From: Aotearoamyces nothofagi
Taxonomy: Eukaryota; Ascomycota; Leotiomycetes; Leotiales; Tympanidaceae
NCBI GenBank assembly: GCA_015345905.1
Contig: JADDTR010000003.1
Location: 1,364,001 to 1,428,000, forward strand
Length of the DNA: 64,000 nucleotides
Direction: 5' to 3'
The notes beneath the pieces were generated by a model that worked only from the letters and a program-made list of their open reading frames with translations, made no database searches and was not told where the DNA came from. A program made the translations under genes and the position numbers. This document shows, piece by piece, positions 45,866-56,870 of the stretch. Numbering within the stretch: position 1 is the stretch's first letter; each line of letters opens with the position of its first letter.

Positions 45866-46148
45866 ACGGTTGGCCCTCGTAGGCCCCGACGGGCCCCGAC
45901 TGGCCCTGGCAGGCCCTGGCAGCCTGCTCTCTACCCACCGTCCAGCGTGTCCAGCGTGTACCGCCCAGCGTGTACCGCCCAGCACCCGCTGCATCCAGCC
46001 GTAGTCGCGGACACAGAGCCTGCACCGAGGCCACGCCCGCGCCCACTGGAAGCCTGCCGCCCACCACCCACCGCCCACCGCCCACAACCCACTCCCCTCC
46101 CGGCTCCCTTGCTGTGCCAAACCAAACCCTCTCTTCCCGCCCTTGCAC

Positions 46149-46312
46149 CTGTTCTGTTCTGTTCTGTTCTGTTCTGCCTTGCCCTGCTCTGCTCTGCCCT
46201 GCCCTGCCCTGCCCTGCCCGTCCGTGTCCATGTGCCCACCCGTCGAGGCCCTCTCTCTCCCCCCCCCCGCCCGCCCGCCTAATCCCGATCCTGATCCTGA
46301 TCCTGATCCTGA
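46149..46312. repeat. Pyrimidine-rich repeats TTCTG, CCCTG and CTGATC
   Basis: Three adjoining short arrays (46149-46219 and 46286-46312, with poly-C between) on the plus strand, upstream of the gene at 46939. Confidence 0.85.
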
Positions 46313-46938
46313 CCCCCTTCTCCTCCTCTGCTCCCCCTTCCTTTCTTCCACATCCACCACCACCTTCCCTCCGTTTTACCCATCGCCGGTTCGACGCCGA
46401 CGCCTTCATTCCTTAAGCTCGAGCTCGAGAACCCGGTTGTTCCCTCCTTATCGCCCGCTGTTCTTCGTTCTTCATCACACTCTCTCCGCGAGAAATTACA
46501 CCTGCGAAAGCGCATCGCATCGCGCTGCACTGCACTGCACTCTACTGCACTCCACTGCACTCGGCCCCGGACAGCGTCCAGGACGACAGACATCTGCAAT
46601 CTCTATCCATATCCATATCCACAGGATTCACTGCATCGTATTGAATACCAGCAGCACGCATACATTCACCCAGATAACCCTAACCTCGACCTCGCTCTTG
46701 CACGCCAGACGGCTCGACTCGGCTCGACCTCATATATAGCTCGGTACAGTACAACAAGCCGCACCACCATCCCTTACACGCCCTGCCAGAAGCCGTCCGA
46801 GACGATTCTTCCGCAGCAAGCACTGCACCTCCCGGCCATTGTGTACCCCTCTTCCACTCACGACCGCCTCGACAGACGCTGTTGACTGGCCACGAAAAGG
46901 TCACTTTCCCAGACTATTACACAGATTTGCCGGCAGCA

Positions 46939-47694
46939 ATGTCTCTTGCGCGAGCATTCACCACGAGGAGGGCTAAGCCTCCTCACATCTCATCACCCAT
47001 GCCTCAGCGAAGCTTGACTACGAAGAGGTCTGTCTCTAGCTCCATCAGAGATAAGATTTCGGCGCCAGTCGAGCTGCTTTCGACGACGAACATGCTCTCG
47101 TACAATGCGCCTGATCTCTACCCGAGCAGCAGTACGCCTTCCTCGATCTCCGGAGACGACTCGGACAGCGTGCCCTCGCTCGTGCACTCACCTGGCGGAT
47201 CAAACGACAGCTCGTCGATGAGTTCGGTGCCTGGCTCGCCAGAACCCAACCATCTATCCTGCTATTTCTCCTCGGGCGGTAGCACTGGACGACAAAGCAC
47301 ATCATCAAACGAAGACGCCCCGATGATCCCTCGACGGGCCTTGTCGCACACGAAGAAGACCCACGAGACGTTAGCACGCAAGCGATCAATCTCGCGCACG
47401 TCGTCGCAAAGGAAGGCGAGCATCGCATCATTCGCTCGCGATTCGATCAGCATGTTCGCCTCCAACACCGATAAAAGCGAGCCACACCCCTTCGGTAAAG
47501 AGCTTGCTCAGGTCAACGAGCTCGCAGAGGAATACGGCGCGCATGGCAACATGCTGCAGGTGATTGATGAAGAAGAGCAAGATCTCGTCTCCCGAGGTCT
47601 GTTCAAATTCGGCGCAGACGACTACATGAATGAGATCCAACCCTTGTTCGTAGACGCCTTCTTCGACAACAGGCCATCAGCCATGTGGATATAG
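46939..47694 (+). CDS. Conserved Pezizomycotina protein of unknown function
   Basis: A single exon of 251 aa from the ATG at 46939 (MSLARAFTTRRAKPP); an in-frame TTG upstream is not used. Visible blocks are a basic Ser-rich N-terminus, KISAPVELLSTTNMLSYNAPD, a Ser-rich linker, EPNHLSCYF, IPRRALSHTKKTHE, HPFGKELAQVNELAEEYG, and a C-terminal block EEEQDLVSRGLFKFGADDYMNEI. These blocks seem to me to recur in unannotated proteins of other filamentous ascomycetes, from memory and not checked. There is no signal peptide or membrane segment, and no known domain. The many SS, RSxS and SP sites suggest a phosphorylated regulator, which is a guess. It sits alone between two satellite-rich gene-free regions. 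Confidence 0.8.
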   Translation: MSLARAFTTRRAKPPHISSPMPQRSLTTKRSVSSSIRDKISAPVELLSTTNMLSYNAPDLYPSSSTPSSISGDDSDSVPSLVHSPGGSNDSSSMSSVPGSPEPNHLSCYFSSGGSTGRQSTSSNEDAPMIPRRALSHTKKTHETLARKRSISRTSSQRKASIASFARDSISMFASNTDKSEPHPFGKELAQVNELAEEYGAHGNMLQVIDEEEQDLVSRGLFKFGADDYMNEIQPLFVDAFFDNRPSAMWI

Positions 47695-47715
47695 ATTATC
47701 GAGACTGGATCTCAT

Positions 47716-47783
47716 TTTCAAAATCTTCAAAATCTTCAAAATCTTTAGAATCTTTAGAATCTTCAGAATCTTCAGAATTTTCA
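47716..47783. repeat. 9-base tandem repeat AATCTTCAA in a 3' UTR
   Basis: About seven units in two variants, AAATCTTCA and GAATCTT(T/C)A, starting some 20 bases after the stop at 47694. Confidence 0.9.
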
Positions 47784-49008
47784 TTGGACCTTCTGCCAGC
47801 TTTTCATGTACATAACACACGGCCACGTTGGTCATTCTACACACTCCTTCAAACTATATTAGCGCTTTACGGGAACAGGTGGTAGGAGTTTCAGACTATG
47901 GGACAGGTACATAGCAACGGAGTTTATCAGGGCTCCAACACACTCCTTTCTTCCCGTCATTTATCACATGACACGACACTCATTTTTACGATTGATACCT
48001 CGGGGGCTTATTGGGTGGGGGGGATAAGTGGCTATTTACAACGGTTTGGACTAGGACAGAAATTAAAAAATGGGGAGAGGCTACATTTAATGTGTAGTCT
48101 GGATTCGGAACATGTTGTAGAAGGGAGGAAATACAAGATGTAGAAAGCAGGAATTCAAAGATGTTTCTTGAATATTTTCTCAATGGACTAGACGTGATCT
48201 GTAGTTGTGAATCTTTGTGACAGTTCGATAAAGTTCGATACGAAGCCCTTGATATCTGCGTCTGCCGGTTTAACTTCTCCTGTGGTGTGTGGTTGGAAGG
48301 TAGGTCGAGTGAGATTTCTGTCGATAGAATGAGAGAGATAGGATATATACTGTATCAGTATAAGATACTAAACTCGACCTGACCAAAAAAAAAACTTCCC
48401 AAAGAAGCGTACCACCAATACCGATGATGATGATATTAATAATAATAGAGTAATAGAGTAATAGATATATATATATCGAAAAAGGTCCTGAAGCCTTTGG
48501 TTTGATTTATTTATAAGTATATAAATATATATAACGAAAAGAAAAGAAGAGAAGAGGAAGAAGAAGAAGAAGAAGAAGAAGAATTTTTTTTTTAAAATTG
48601 AATATATAAAATTGATATTGATGTTGATAACTGGAGAGGGAGAGGAGGGTTTTATCCCTTCTTTCTTTTATCTTTTTTTTTTTTGATAGAATGGATAAAG
48701 ATAGAATAGATAAGAATAAGATAGAGTTGGAGTCAGAGTTGGAGTTGGGAAGTTGGCACTGAGACCAAGCCGAGATCAAGAGTTGAAAAAAAGGGAAGAG
48801 AGGATAGATATAGATATATATAGAGAAATAAATAAATATAAATATAAATATAAATATACAAACTAGAAAGGAGAAGTTAAGAGGGATTATAGATAGAAAA
48901 CCGGGAAAATCTGGGTTAGAGGTGGTTGAGCTCTCTAGAGGGGTTTTCTTTTCTTTTAGATATTTTAGATGTATATATGCAATAGATTCAGACGTCGAAA
49001 TATCACCG

Positions 49009-49041
<33 letters not shown>

Positions 49042-49955
49042 TTTATTAATTTTGTTTCCATCTCTCTCTTTCCCGCGTCTGGGCGCTGTGCTGCAGAGGC
49101 GAGGCGAGGCAGGCGAGGCAAGGCAACAAGGCACATTTCTTACTAGAGGTTTTTTTTTCATTTACCGACCGCGTCGCTTCTTCCTTTCTTTCTTCCTGGC
49201 GAGGTTTTGTGGTTGTTCTTTTCTTTTCGTCCGTCCTTTTCTTCTTAAGTCTTGGTAATGTGAGCGAGGAGAGGACGACGACGACGGAGGAGGTGGAATG
49301 CCCCCCAGGCCGTGTGCGAATACTGACAGACAGACATGCAAGTAAGTAAGCAAGCTCTCCCGCCTCGTCGACGCCGTTCAATCAAACCTTCCCCCCTCCC
49401 ACCCCACGGTCCACACCCGTCGGCGGGGGGGAACCCAAGCAGATGATGACATCCCAATCACCCAATACCAAAAATCTTTAGGAAGAGCCGTCTTAGGCCC
49501 GACGCCTGCCGTGCATACCCCATCTACTGCCTGCGCGCATCGTCACATGCCGCAGGGTGGGCGTTTGGCGGTGCTGTGAATCTGGGGATCTGAATGCTTG
49601 TTTTCTTTTTTTCTTTTTTTTTGGGGGGTTTTTTGGTGGGACGTGTGGGAGAGATACGTGCTGACGAGTGCTGAAGTTTAGGGAAATCTCTGGTCGCCAG
49701 GTCGATGGCTGAGATGCTGTAAGAAGGATGCGCGCAATATTGGGACATGTCATGTGTGTGTGTGTGAAGAGCTGGGATTGGGAGGATATACTTGGCATGG
49801 TGTTGAGCTCATCTATACCCGGCTCGAATGCATTTCGTCGGTGTTTATCGGTCCACGATGCTATGCCATATACGGGAAGCAATACCATAGATCAATTACC
49901 TACCTCGTAGCCTCCAAATCATCCGAAACCCTGTATCAGTAACGAGTGCCGAATC

Positions 49956-50039
49956 CGACCGTGCTTTGATGACCTCTCCCTCAGCACCCTATCCATCCGA
50001 CCGTGTTTTTGATAACCTCTCCCTCATCACCCTATCCAT
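49956..50039. repeat. Tandem duplication of about 42 bases
   Basis: Two adjacent copies share CCGACCGTG, ACCTCTCCCTCA and CACCCTATCCAT. The copies differ mainly by C/T and G/A. Confidence 0.85.
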
Positions 50040-50153
50040 CCCACTATACTCCCCAGCAGAGAGTAACAAAGCCGACCTGGCACTCTCTCACCATTGACCA
50101 CGCATAGCTGTAATCGAAACCTCACGAAATCAAAACCTGCTCTGACCGTATCA

Positions 50154-50567
50154 AGCAGTCTACCGATCGTATCGACCAGGACGTCTCTTGCCAGCTAAGT
50201 ATAGCATGGCATGGCATGGCATGGTATGGCATGGCATGGTATGGCATGGCATGGTATGGTATGGTATACCATATCCACACCTCAAAAAACGAAGTTTCGC
50301 GTATTTGAAAAAGCTGGATATAGAGTTGAGTATGCTGTGCTGTGCTGTGCTGTGCGTGTACATGTGCTGTTTTACTTACACTCTTACTCTTACTCTTGCA
50401 AGCAGTCTACTGAATGTATAACCAGGATGTCTCTTGCTAGCTAAGTATAGCATGGTATAGTATATCTACATTCAAAAACGAAGTTTCGGGTATTTGAAAA
50501 AAGCGGGGCGCGGAGTTGAGTATATATGTACTGTACTGTTTTACTTACTCTCTTACTCTTACTCTTG
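50154..50567. repeat. Tandem duplication of about 170-245 bases
   Basis: Copy 1 is 50154-50398 and copy 2 is 50400-50567. Both run AAGCAGTCTAC, CCAGGAYGTCTCTTGCYAGC, TAAGTATAGCATGG, AAAACGAAGTTTCG, GTATTTGAAAAA, GAGTTGAGTAT, CTGTTTTACTTAC and CTCTTACTCTTACTCTTG in the same order. Copy 1 is longer because of an expanded ATGGC array at 50206-50268 and a TGCTG array. Confidence 0.9.
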
Positions 50568-51480
50568 TTTTGTTTTTGGATGGATGGATAGGTGGATGGG
50601 TGGATGGTGGTTTGGGATGGATGGTTTGGGATGGATGGAGAGAGATGGAGAGAGAGAGAGCTGTGAGAGTCTCGTCTTACAATATATATATATATATATA
50701 TATTTTTACAGCCAGCCAGCCAGCCAGGTCTACCAACCAACCAACCCAGCACCAGATCCCAACACCCATCCCTCCCTCCCGACCCTACAAAGCAGAAAGC
50801 AGCACGTCTCGTCTCGTCTCTGCTCTGCTCAGCTTTCGCATAGTAGTAGAGCCGGGGGGAGGACACTTTCTATCCCTCCCCCCTCTCTCTATCCCTCTCT
50901 CTTTTTCTCTCTTGATGTGGCTCTGCAGATCTGTACAGACCTTTTGTGCTGGTGATTTTGGTGGCGGGGGAGAGAAGAGAGAGGGAGTTATATATATATA
51001 TATATATCTATATCTATATCTATCTACACCGTGCTCTCGAAGCTCTGCAGCACTGGCTGTTCCGTAACTGCGCTGTAGGATTGCAGGGGGAGCGTGTGTT
51101 TTTTTTTTCTTTTCTTCTCTCAAATCCCCCTCATCTCAAAAATCCCATCTTCGCCAACCCCCCCCAAAAAAACAACCACCAGCAGGCAGGCAGGCAAGCA
51201 GCAGAAGAAGAGTCACTCTCGGATCGACATATCCGGATGGGATGGATTCTTCATATTATTATTATTTCGCGAGACAGGTCCTGAACGTGAGATTTTTTTT
51301 TTTTACAGGGATGGGGGAGGGTAGGGTAGGGCTTCGGGCACGCTTGAAGGAACGCTACGGAGTATATTATTTATGGTTGGGAGAGGGAAGAGGTACGGTA
51401 GTGGGAGACAGACGGTAGGAAAAGTGGTGTTGGGAATCCTTTTTTTTTTGATAGGAGGGGCAGGTTACTGCTGTGGGAAG

Positions 51481-51666
51481 CTTACAGCTTTGAGAGGTTT
51501 ACAGCTGTGAGAGGTTTACAGCTTTGAAGTCTACAGCTCTGAGAAGCTTACAGCTCTGAGAAGTCTACAGCTCTGAAGTCTACAGCTTTGAAGTCTACAG
51601 CTTTGAAGTCTACAGCTTTGAAGTCTACAGCTTTGAAGTCTACAGCTTTGAAGTCTACAGCTCTGA
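51481..51666. repeat. 15-base minisatellite CTACAGCTTTGAAGT
   Basis: About twelve units. The distal half (51580-51660) is nearly perfect; the proximal half is degenerate. It lies within 50 bases of the alcohol dehydrogenase stop codon, probably in its 3' UTR, and creates a Lys-Ser-Thr-Ala-Leu frame on the plus strand that is not a gene. Confidence 0.95.
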
Positions 51667-51712
51667 CCAATTTATACAGACAGATTCACACTGACCAATT
51701 CACGCTGACCAA

Positions 51713-53146
51713 TTACACCTCCGCCCACGAAATAATCGGCTTGATGACCTATATCAAAAATCATAAGCGCTGCTTCTCCAACAACACAAGTGAGGAACCT
51801 TACCTTTCCAGCCTTCAAATCACTGATCGCCTCATCCAGGTGCGCAACCGGATATATCTTCGAGAGCCTGTCGATCGGGAACTTGCCCTGCTTGAACAGC
51901 TCAATCAGGCTGGGGATCAACTAAGGATTCGTCAGGGAAAGGATTCCAATGTTGGGACGGAGGGGTTGGGGAGATCAACAACGTACCTTGCTGGGATCGG
52001 CAGCTCCCTCGAGGACGCCGATGAGCTTCTTGCTGGAGGTGAGGAACTCCAGGGGGTCGAGCTTGAGCTGCTGGCCGGGGCGGGGCGCGCCGACGAGGGC
52101 GAGCGTCCCGGCGTAGCTCAGGGCCTCGACGGCGCTGCCCAGCATGGGAGCGAGACCGACCGTGTCGAGGACGAAATCGACCCCGGACGGGACGATCGCT
52201 CTCAGCTCTGCGGCGAGATCCTTGCCGCTTGCCGAGTTGACGGTGTGGGTAGCGCCCAGAGCAGCGGCCAGCTTCAGCTTCTCGTCGACCATGTCCACCG
52301 CAATGATCTCCTTGACGCCGAGGACCTTGGCCGCCATCAGAGCGCTGAGCCCCACGGCGCCCGTGCCGAAGATGGCCAGCGACGAGTCCCGCGGCGGCTT
52401 GAGGACGTTGATCACCGTGCCGGCACCCGTCTGGAAGCCGCAGCCCAGCGGCGCGAGCTGCGCGAGGTCCTCCTCCCTGGCGACCTCGCACCGGACGACG
52501 GAGTTCTGGTTGACGACGGCCAGCTTGCTGAACGACGACTGGCCGAAGAAGGTGCTCCCGACCGGCGTTCCGTCCTCCAGCGACGCCGGCGTGCTGCCGT
52601 CGGGACGCTTCCCGGTGAAGTTGAGGGCCATGATGTCCTTGCACGTGCCCTTCTGGCCGGCGTGGCAGAAGCCGCAGTTCTCGCAGGCGTGGAAGCTGAG
52701 AAGCACGCTGTCGCCCTCCCTGAGCCCCTTGTCACGGATCCCGACGCCGGCCCGGCGCACGATTCCCGCGCCCTCGTGGCCCAGGATTGCTGGGAAGCCC
52801 CCGATTGGGATGCCTCCATTCTGGACGACGATATCCTGCAACGGGTCAGCACTACAGCCCATCTCGCTGCATCGAGTGCAGCTTTGGGGAGGGGGCGCCC
52901 CACGGTATGGCAGATCCCCGTATATTTCATCTCAACCAGCACCTCATCGTCGCGGACCTGGTCCAGGACCACATTCCGCAGCACAAACGGCCCTCCCAGC
53001 TTGTCCACCACCAGCGCCTTGGTGGGGATGTTTCTCAGCGGGATGGCCTGGCGTGCCAGCACCCTGCTGCTACCACTGTAAGCTCTCGTCACGAGTCTGG
53101 ATGCAAGTCTGGCATTGTAGATTGGGAAAAGCTTTGCACACGACAT
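51713..53146 (-). CDS. Zinc-dependent alcohol dehydrogenase, aryl-alcohol type
   Basis: NAD(P)-dependent oxidation of an alcohol, by family possibly benzylic. Four exons, 52904-53146, 51987-52835, 51804-51920 and 51713-51748, with introns of 68, 66 and 55 bases all in phase 0, give 414 aa. Catalytic zinc ligands are C79 in GICHT-D (joined across intron 1) and H101-E102 in GHEGAG. Structural zinc cysteines are C132, C135, C138 and C146 in CENCGFCHAGQKGTC. The Rossmann motif is GTGAVG, and GCGFQTGAG carries the third catalytic-zinc cysteine. The last exon has 36 bases and ends VIKPIISWAEV. The first 35 residues are basic and lack acids, suggesting mitochondrial import, which is unusual for this subfamily. 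Coding DNA is GC-rich. Confidence 0.9.
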
Positions 53147-54230
53147 GATTGCTGAGGTACGCCGGGCTGGGAGAAGGCATCGCGAGGGTATTGCTTATAC
53201 ATATGGGAATCCATCATCTCGTGCTTTTCCGGATAGGTCGGTTCGGTCCCTCATGCGTGCGGCAGATCCTCTCCACATTCCCCGCAAAGTCCGAAAGGCT
53301 TCGAGGCGTGATCTCTGCGTATCTGTCGCCAATCACGCCACTACGATTTCTAATTACCGAGTATGGCATAGTATAGCAGGCATTATAGAAGACACACAAG
53401 CATAAATCGGATTCAAGTTCAAGTTGGTCTTCAGCCGGTCTCAGTTGGCCCTTTTATTGTCTGGCTGCTTTCAACCGAGGCAAGGCTCATCCGTGACGAG
53501 ATAAGGAAATATCGTGTTCCAAGCGAAGACCCCCCAGTCCGGCTGCTCAGACGGCGGGCGGTCTTGGCGCCCTCCCTGCAATTGTGGTAGAAGGGCAGCT
53601 TTGATATTCATAATTAAAATAGATGGGATAGGCAGCAGAGTGTGCATTCATACGATATCCCCTTGAGCGGATGTGATTCTCGAACACCCCCTGATATGGC
53701 TTGAGAAGTTGCTTGAAAACTGACCTAAAAGAGATTGATTCTCGTGCTATTTGATACAGCCCCACAAAACATCCTCAACTCCTTTAGCATTTTCCGACTC
53801 CATTTCCTTTTAAACAAAGACTATAAGACTCTACCAGTGGCCGTCACCAAGCCGAGTAGGATATTGGTATGCCGCAAAGCATGTTATCCTACGACCCTGA
53901 CCAACCAAGCACTTACTATGTGTTTATCAAATCAGATTCCACTAGTCATACAATCATTATAAGAAAAAATCCCCATAACAGCTCAAACGTGCGGTTCAGA
54001 TAATCGGTCGAACGGACCAGCGTAAACGTATAAGAGAGCTTGAAAATAGACCCGGAAGGAAAACGTTGCTTTAACGTATCTCAATCTGGAGGCGAAGCGT
54101 ACTAGAATATCTGTCAGTTTATGCTTTGCTCAGAAAGGATGGTATGGATCACCTGGCGCAGCTGTTCATGCGTTTCTCTCACGGCCTTCTCTGTCACATC
54201 GATACCCGCAGCGGCCCTGTATAGCAGTCC
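53147..54230. other. Intergenic, ADH promoter
   Basis: About 1.1 kb with short open frames only. No repeat or RNA gene was recognised. Confidence 0.45.
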
Positions 54231-54794
54231 TCACTTTGGAAGCAGATGATTCTTCTCATTATACTCGTGAGGTCCGACCTGGGTGTTTATCCCAAACCGT
54301 CTTATCGCCGAGTGGGAAGCTACACTAAACGCCATTGCAAAACAAAGCGCCCATGGGATATAGCCCAACATGATGAAACCCGCATCTTCATCCATATGGG
54401 CCCCTAAGATACATGCTATGCATATGGAAAGAATGAAGATGCCAGTCTGGTACTTGTCGCGATCTTGTCGCCGACAGGAAAAAGATGAAATCGAGAAACC
54501 GAAGACCAGACATGCGACCAGCATTGACCCCGGACCAGGATTCGAAAGAATGGATAAGTCGTCTGAAAGTGACAGTATGGCTAGCTTGATTCTCGTGTAT
54601 TCGACATGCTAGTCTCTGATTTAGTCATGAAGGAACGGCAAAATAGGGAGGAGGAAGATAGATAGACTCTCAAGACCCACGTTAATGACAGCTTCTTGCC
54701 TGATTGCAAAACAGGTCGCAGCGAACGCAGAAACGCACGCAGGCAAGGACTCCAAAGGGATGAGGAGAAGGCATAACAGCTCGATTAATAACAT
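54231..54794 (-). CDS. Small predicted multi-pass membrane protein, orphan
   Basis: Two exons, 54681-54794 and 54231-54608, separated by a 72-base intron (GTGGGT...ACTAG, with TGACTAAAT as branch), give 163 aa. Hydrophobic segments are MLLIELLCLLLIPL, then after the splice MLVACLVFGFSISSF, GIFILSICIACILGA and AGFIMLGYIPWALCFAMAF. That suggests four membrane helices with short loops and a hydrophilic tail ending NEKNHLLPK. I do not recognise a family. The start is uncertain: the frame is open further upstream to a non-ATG codon, and another 5' exon is possible. It faces away from a second orphan membrane-protein gene at 55897. Confidence 0.5.
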
Positions 54795-55896
54795 GGAGGG
54801 GATAGTGTGATTGTAGTTGGAAATGTCGGTCGAGAACGACACAGATTTATAAATGTTAAAAGCACCTCTGTACGTATAAAGACTGAACTGAGAGAAGCAG
54901 AACTGCAAATCAGGCTAAGGCCCCATTGCTTATCCTTATATCTAAACGCTATTCTATCTTCGAAGTCTGGCAGTTGATGCCGCCCAGCTGTAGAGGATGC
55001 TCGCGGAGATGTTGGAACCTGACCTGCAGGCTGGCCGCAAAGGCACAAGGAACCCAGGTAACAATAGCCGCGGGTCAGCGGCGCGTATTGACGGGGAACG
55101 ACAGGAGGCTACTCGGTGAGCGCAAGCAGATACCGGCAGGCGCTGACTACACGAACATCGCCATTGGCCAATGGTCGGGCTGCAGAGCGGCATAAGGCAA
55201 CCAACGGCTGCCCAAGGCAGACACCGGAGACAACGCAGAAGAACGAGGCTGAGGACGTGCTGCCCGACTCGCCGAGCCGACGAATCACTGTTCGATCTGA
55301 TTGGCAAGGCTGGCATTGGGTATCAAGGCAGACCAGTGCCGCCTCGTCAATGCTGACACAGCCAGCACCGGGTGTCCCGCACTTGCACACCGAGCCGTGT
55401 CTTGGAGTGCATATGATATTGATAGGACGTCGATAGGGCATTGCGCCTCGCAGTTCGTATCCAGGGCAGCATCTAATGCATGTCAGACACCCCGTATAGG
55501 CACACATGCCTGCTAAGAGTGTTTGGTGATAGCTGAGGCGGCCGAGGCTGCTGTCTGGTCGGCATTCACCCTTTAGCATATAAGAAGCTGCCTGAAAGTC
55601 GGCCGTTGAAGACCTACCCGAGCCACCCCCGACCGACTTGCCCCAGTTGGCCCCGGAGGAGATCAAACACTACATATAGCTTAATTCGTCGTGTCTGGAA
55701 AGTCTTCTATGACCGAACGAAGCCCCCCAATCCCCATCGAACGCTTGAAAATCTTCGCAAATATCCACCTCGAGACCAAACCCTTCGCTTCACCCACAAG
55801 TCAAGAAGGTCTGCCTTGAAGAGTCGATATAGCTATTTGACAGCGACATTCCTCGGTAGCATCAGGGAAACATAATTCGATTCGAATCGAACGACA
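54795..55896. other. Intergenic with an internal GC-rich block
   Basis: Between two divergent orphan membrane-protein genes. The block at about 55000-55640 is clearly richer in G and C than both flanks and keeps a 185-codon cysteine-rich minus-strand frame open (55109-55666, no ATG at its start). A plus-strand stretch from ATG 55709 (MTERSPPIPIERLKIF...) looks protein-like for 33 codons, but I could not join it in frame to the next gene. Confidence 0.4.
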
Positions 55897-56870
55897 ATGA
55901 TACCGGTGTGCAGCCTGTTTCGCAATATGGGCAAGTGGGTTACAGACAGAATGGAGGTTCTTAACCGGGCTTGCATGATTGGTGCAGCATCTTTCTTGTC
56001 GATTTACCTGGGAAGCTCTGCTGTTCCAAGCCAGCTGGTTTACGGGTACGTCGAGAAATCGTCGAGTATGAGTCAAATCTAACACAGAATCAGAGTAAGT
56101 CTGATGTCTTTGGCCGCCACTGCGAGATACGTGTGGTCCAATTGGCAGGAGATACTTCAGTGAGTCAACACTAGTCATTCCACAAGTCGACAGCTAACCA
56201 TTGTAGCTTCGGGCCATTCACCGCAGCGTTGCTCGCTATAGTTGCTTTATGCCTCCGTGACGCCTTTCAAATCCTCCAAAGCATTTTACCTATGTTTCTC
56301 TATGTGACTCTCATTGTAACCGTTAATGTCACTTCCAAGGCATGCCGGCGGTCCCAAGAACTCCTCATGGTTGCAGAAAGAATATCCATCCAGCTTGCCG
56401 AGCTGGCCGCAGATCTACGAAACAATCCAATTGGACCAATGGATTGCCATAGTCTTTTGGAAACCATCCACGGCCGAGAGGAAAGCCAACGCCGGCGTGA
56501 AATTAGGACCCAGGGACAAATGCCTTGGTTTAATCTCCGACGTGTTGAATCCGAGGTGAAATTTGCCGGAGGTTTCCAACCCTCCCCAAATTCTGAGCTT
56601 GAACCAAGCGATAAGTCTATCAATCTTTCACCACAGTCTGACAGTGCCAGGTCATCTATCAGGAAATTTTGTCAAGCCTGGGACCCTGAAGCAGCAGATA
56701 TAAGACCAGAATATGCCCTCACCCACAAGGACCTTTATGGAGCCAACCCAAGAGACCAGCTCCATTTGTTCGATCCAGACCACATGCACCAAGGGACCTA
56801 TAAGCCGAAGTTGGGCCATGCATCCTACCCTAGCTCTGTTGAGCTCGATCCTAAAGATTCTATGGGATAA
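55897..56870 (+). CDS. Predicted membrane protein, orphan
   Basis: Three exons, 55897-56045, 56094-56159 and 56207-56870, with 48- and 47-base introns that both carry CTAAC branch sites, give 292 aa in perfect phase, which supports a real gene. The first 95 residues hold hydrophobic stretches (ACMIGAASFLSIYLG, LVYGVSLMSLAAT, FTAALLAIVALCL and ILPMFLYVTLIVTVNVTS), so three to four membrane helices. The rest is a hydrophilic cytosol-type domain with a coiled stretch (VAERISIQLAELAADL) and an Asp/Pro-rich end. No family was recognised. The frame next to the stop (to about 56931) reads a further protein-like acidic tail, so the true end may differ by a shift or an unseen splice. Confidence 0.6.

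Larger units (their letters stand above)
43128..46938. other. Satellite-rich intergenic region
   Basis: About 3.8 kb with no supportable gene. It is packed with simple repeats: four CCAAT units at 43424-43444, poly-G at 43655-43668 and 44029-44041, CT arrays at 43821-43842 and 45833-45865, GAGTC at 43979-44010, AAAAC near 44060-44080, GTC near 44180-44200, a long TACTG array at 44376-44624, AGGACAGGATA-type units at 45285-45450, CAGCACCTCA units at 45455-45500, TTCTG/CCCTG units at 46149-46219 and CTGATC units at 46286-46312. The repeats keep long frames open on both strands. The last few hundred bases are probably leader of the gene at 46939. Confidence 0.6.
47695..51712. other. AT-rich, repeat-rich intergenic region
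   Basis: About 4 kb without a supportable gene. Contents are a 9-base repeat just after the stop of the previous gene, AT-rich DNA with A/T runs at 48380-49050 including a TA array near 49009-49039 and AAG units near 48556-48582, an AGGCGAGGC tract near 49098-49125, two tandem duplications at 49956-50039 and 50154-50567, TA arrays near 50682-50702 and 50989-51008, and a 15-base minisatellite ending at 51666. Confidence 0.6.

Noticed and set aside
51588-53081. 497-codon plus-strand frame starting with Lys-Ser-Thr-Ala-Leu repeats
   Set aside because: Begins in the 15-base minisatellite and then runs antisense to the ADH exons.
55109-55666. 185-codon cysteine-rich minus-strand frame, considered as a small secreted protein
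   Set aside because: Starts at TTG, has no signal peptide and lies in a composition-shifted block; not enough to call a gene.
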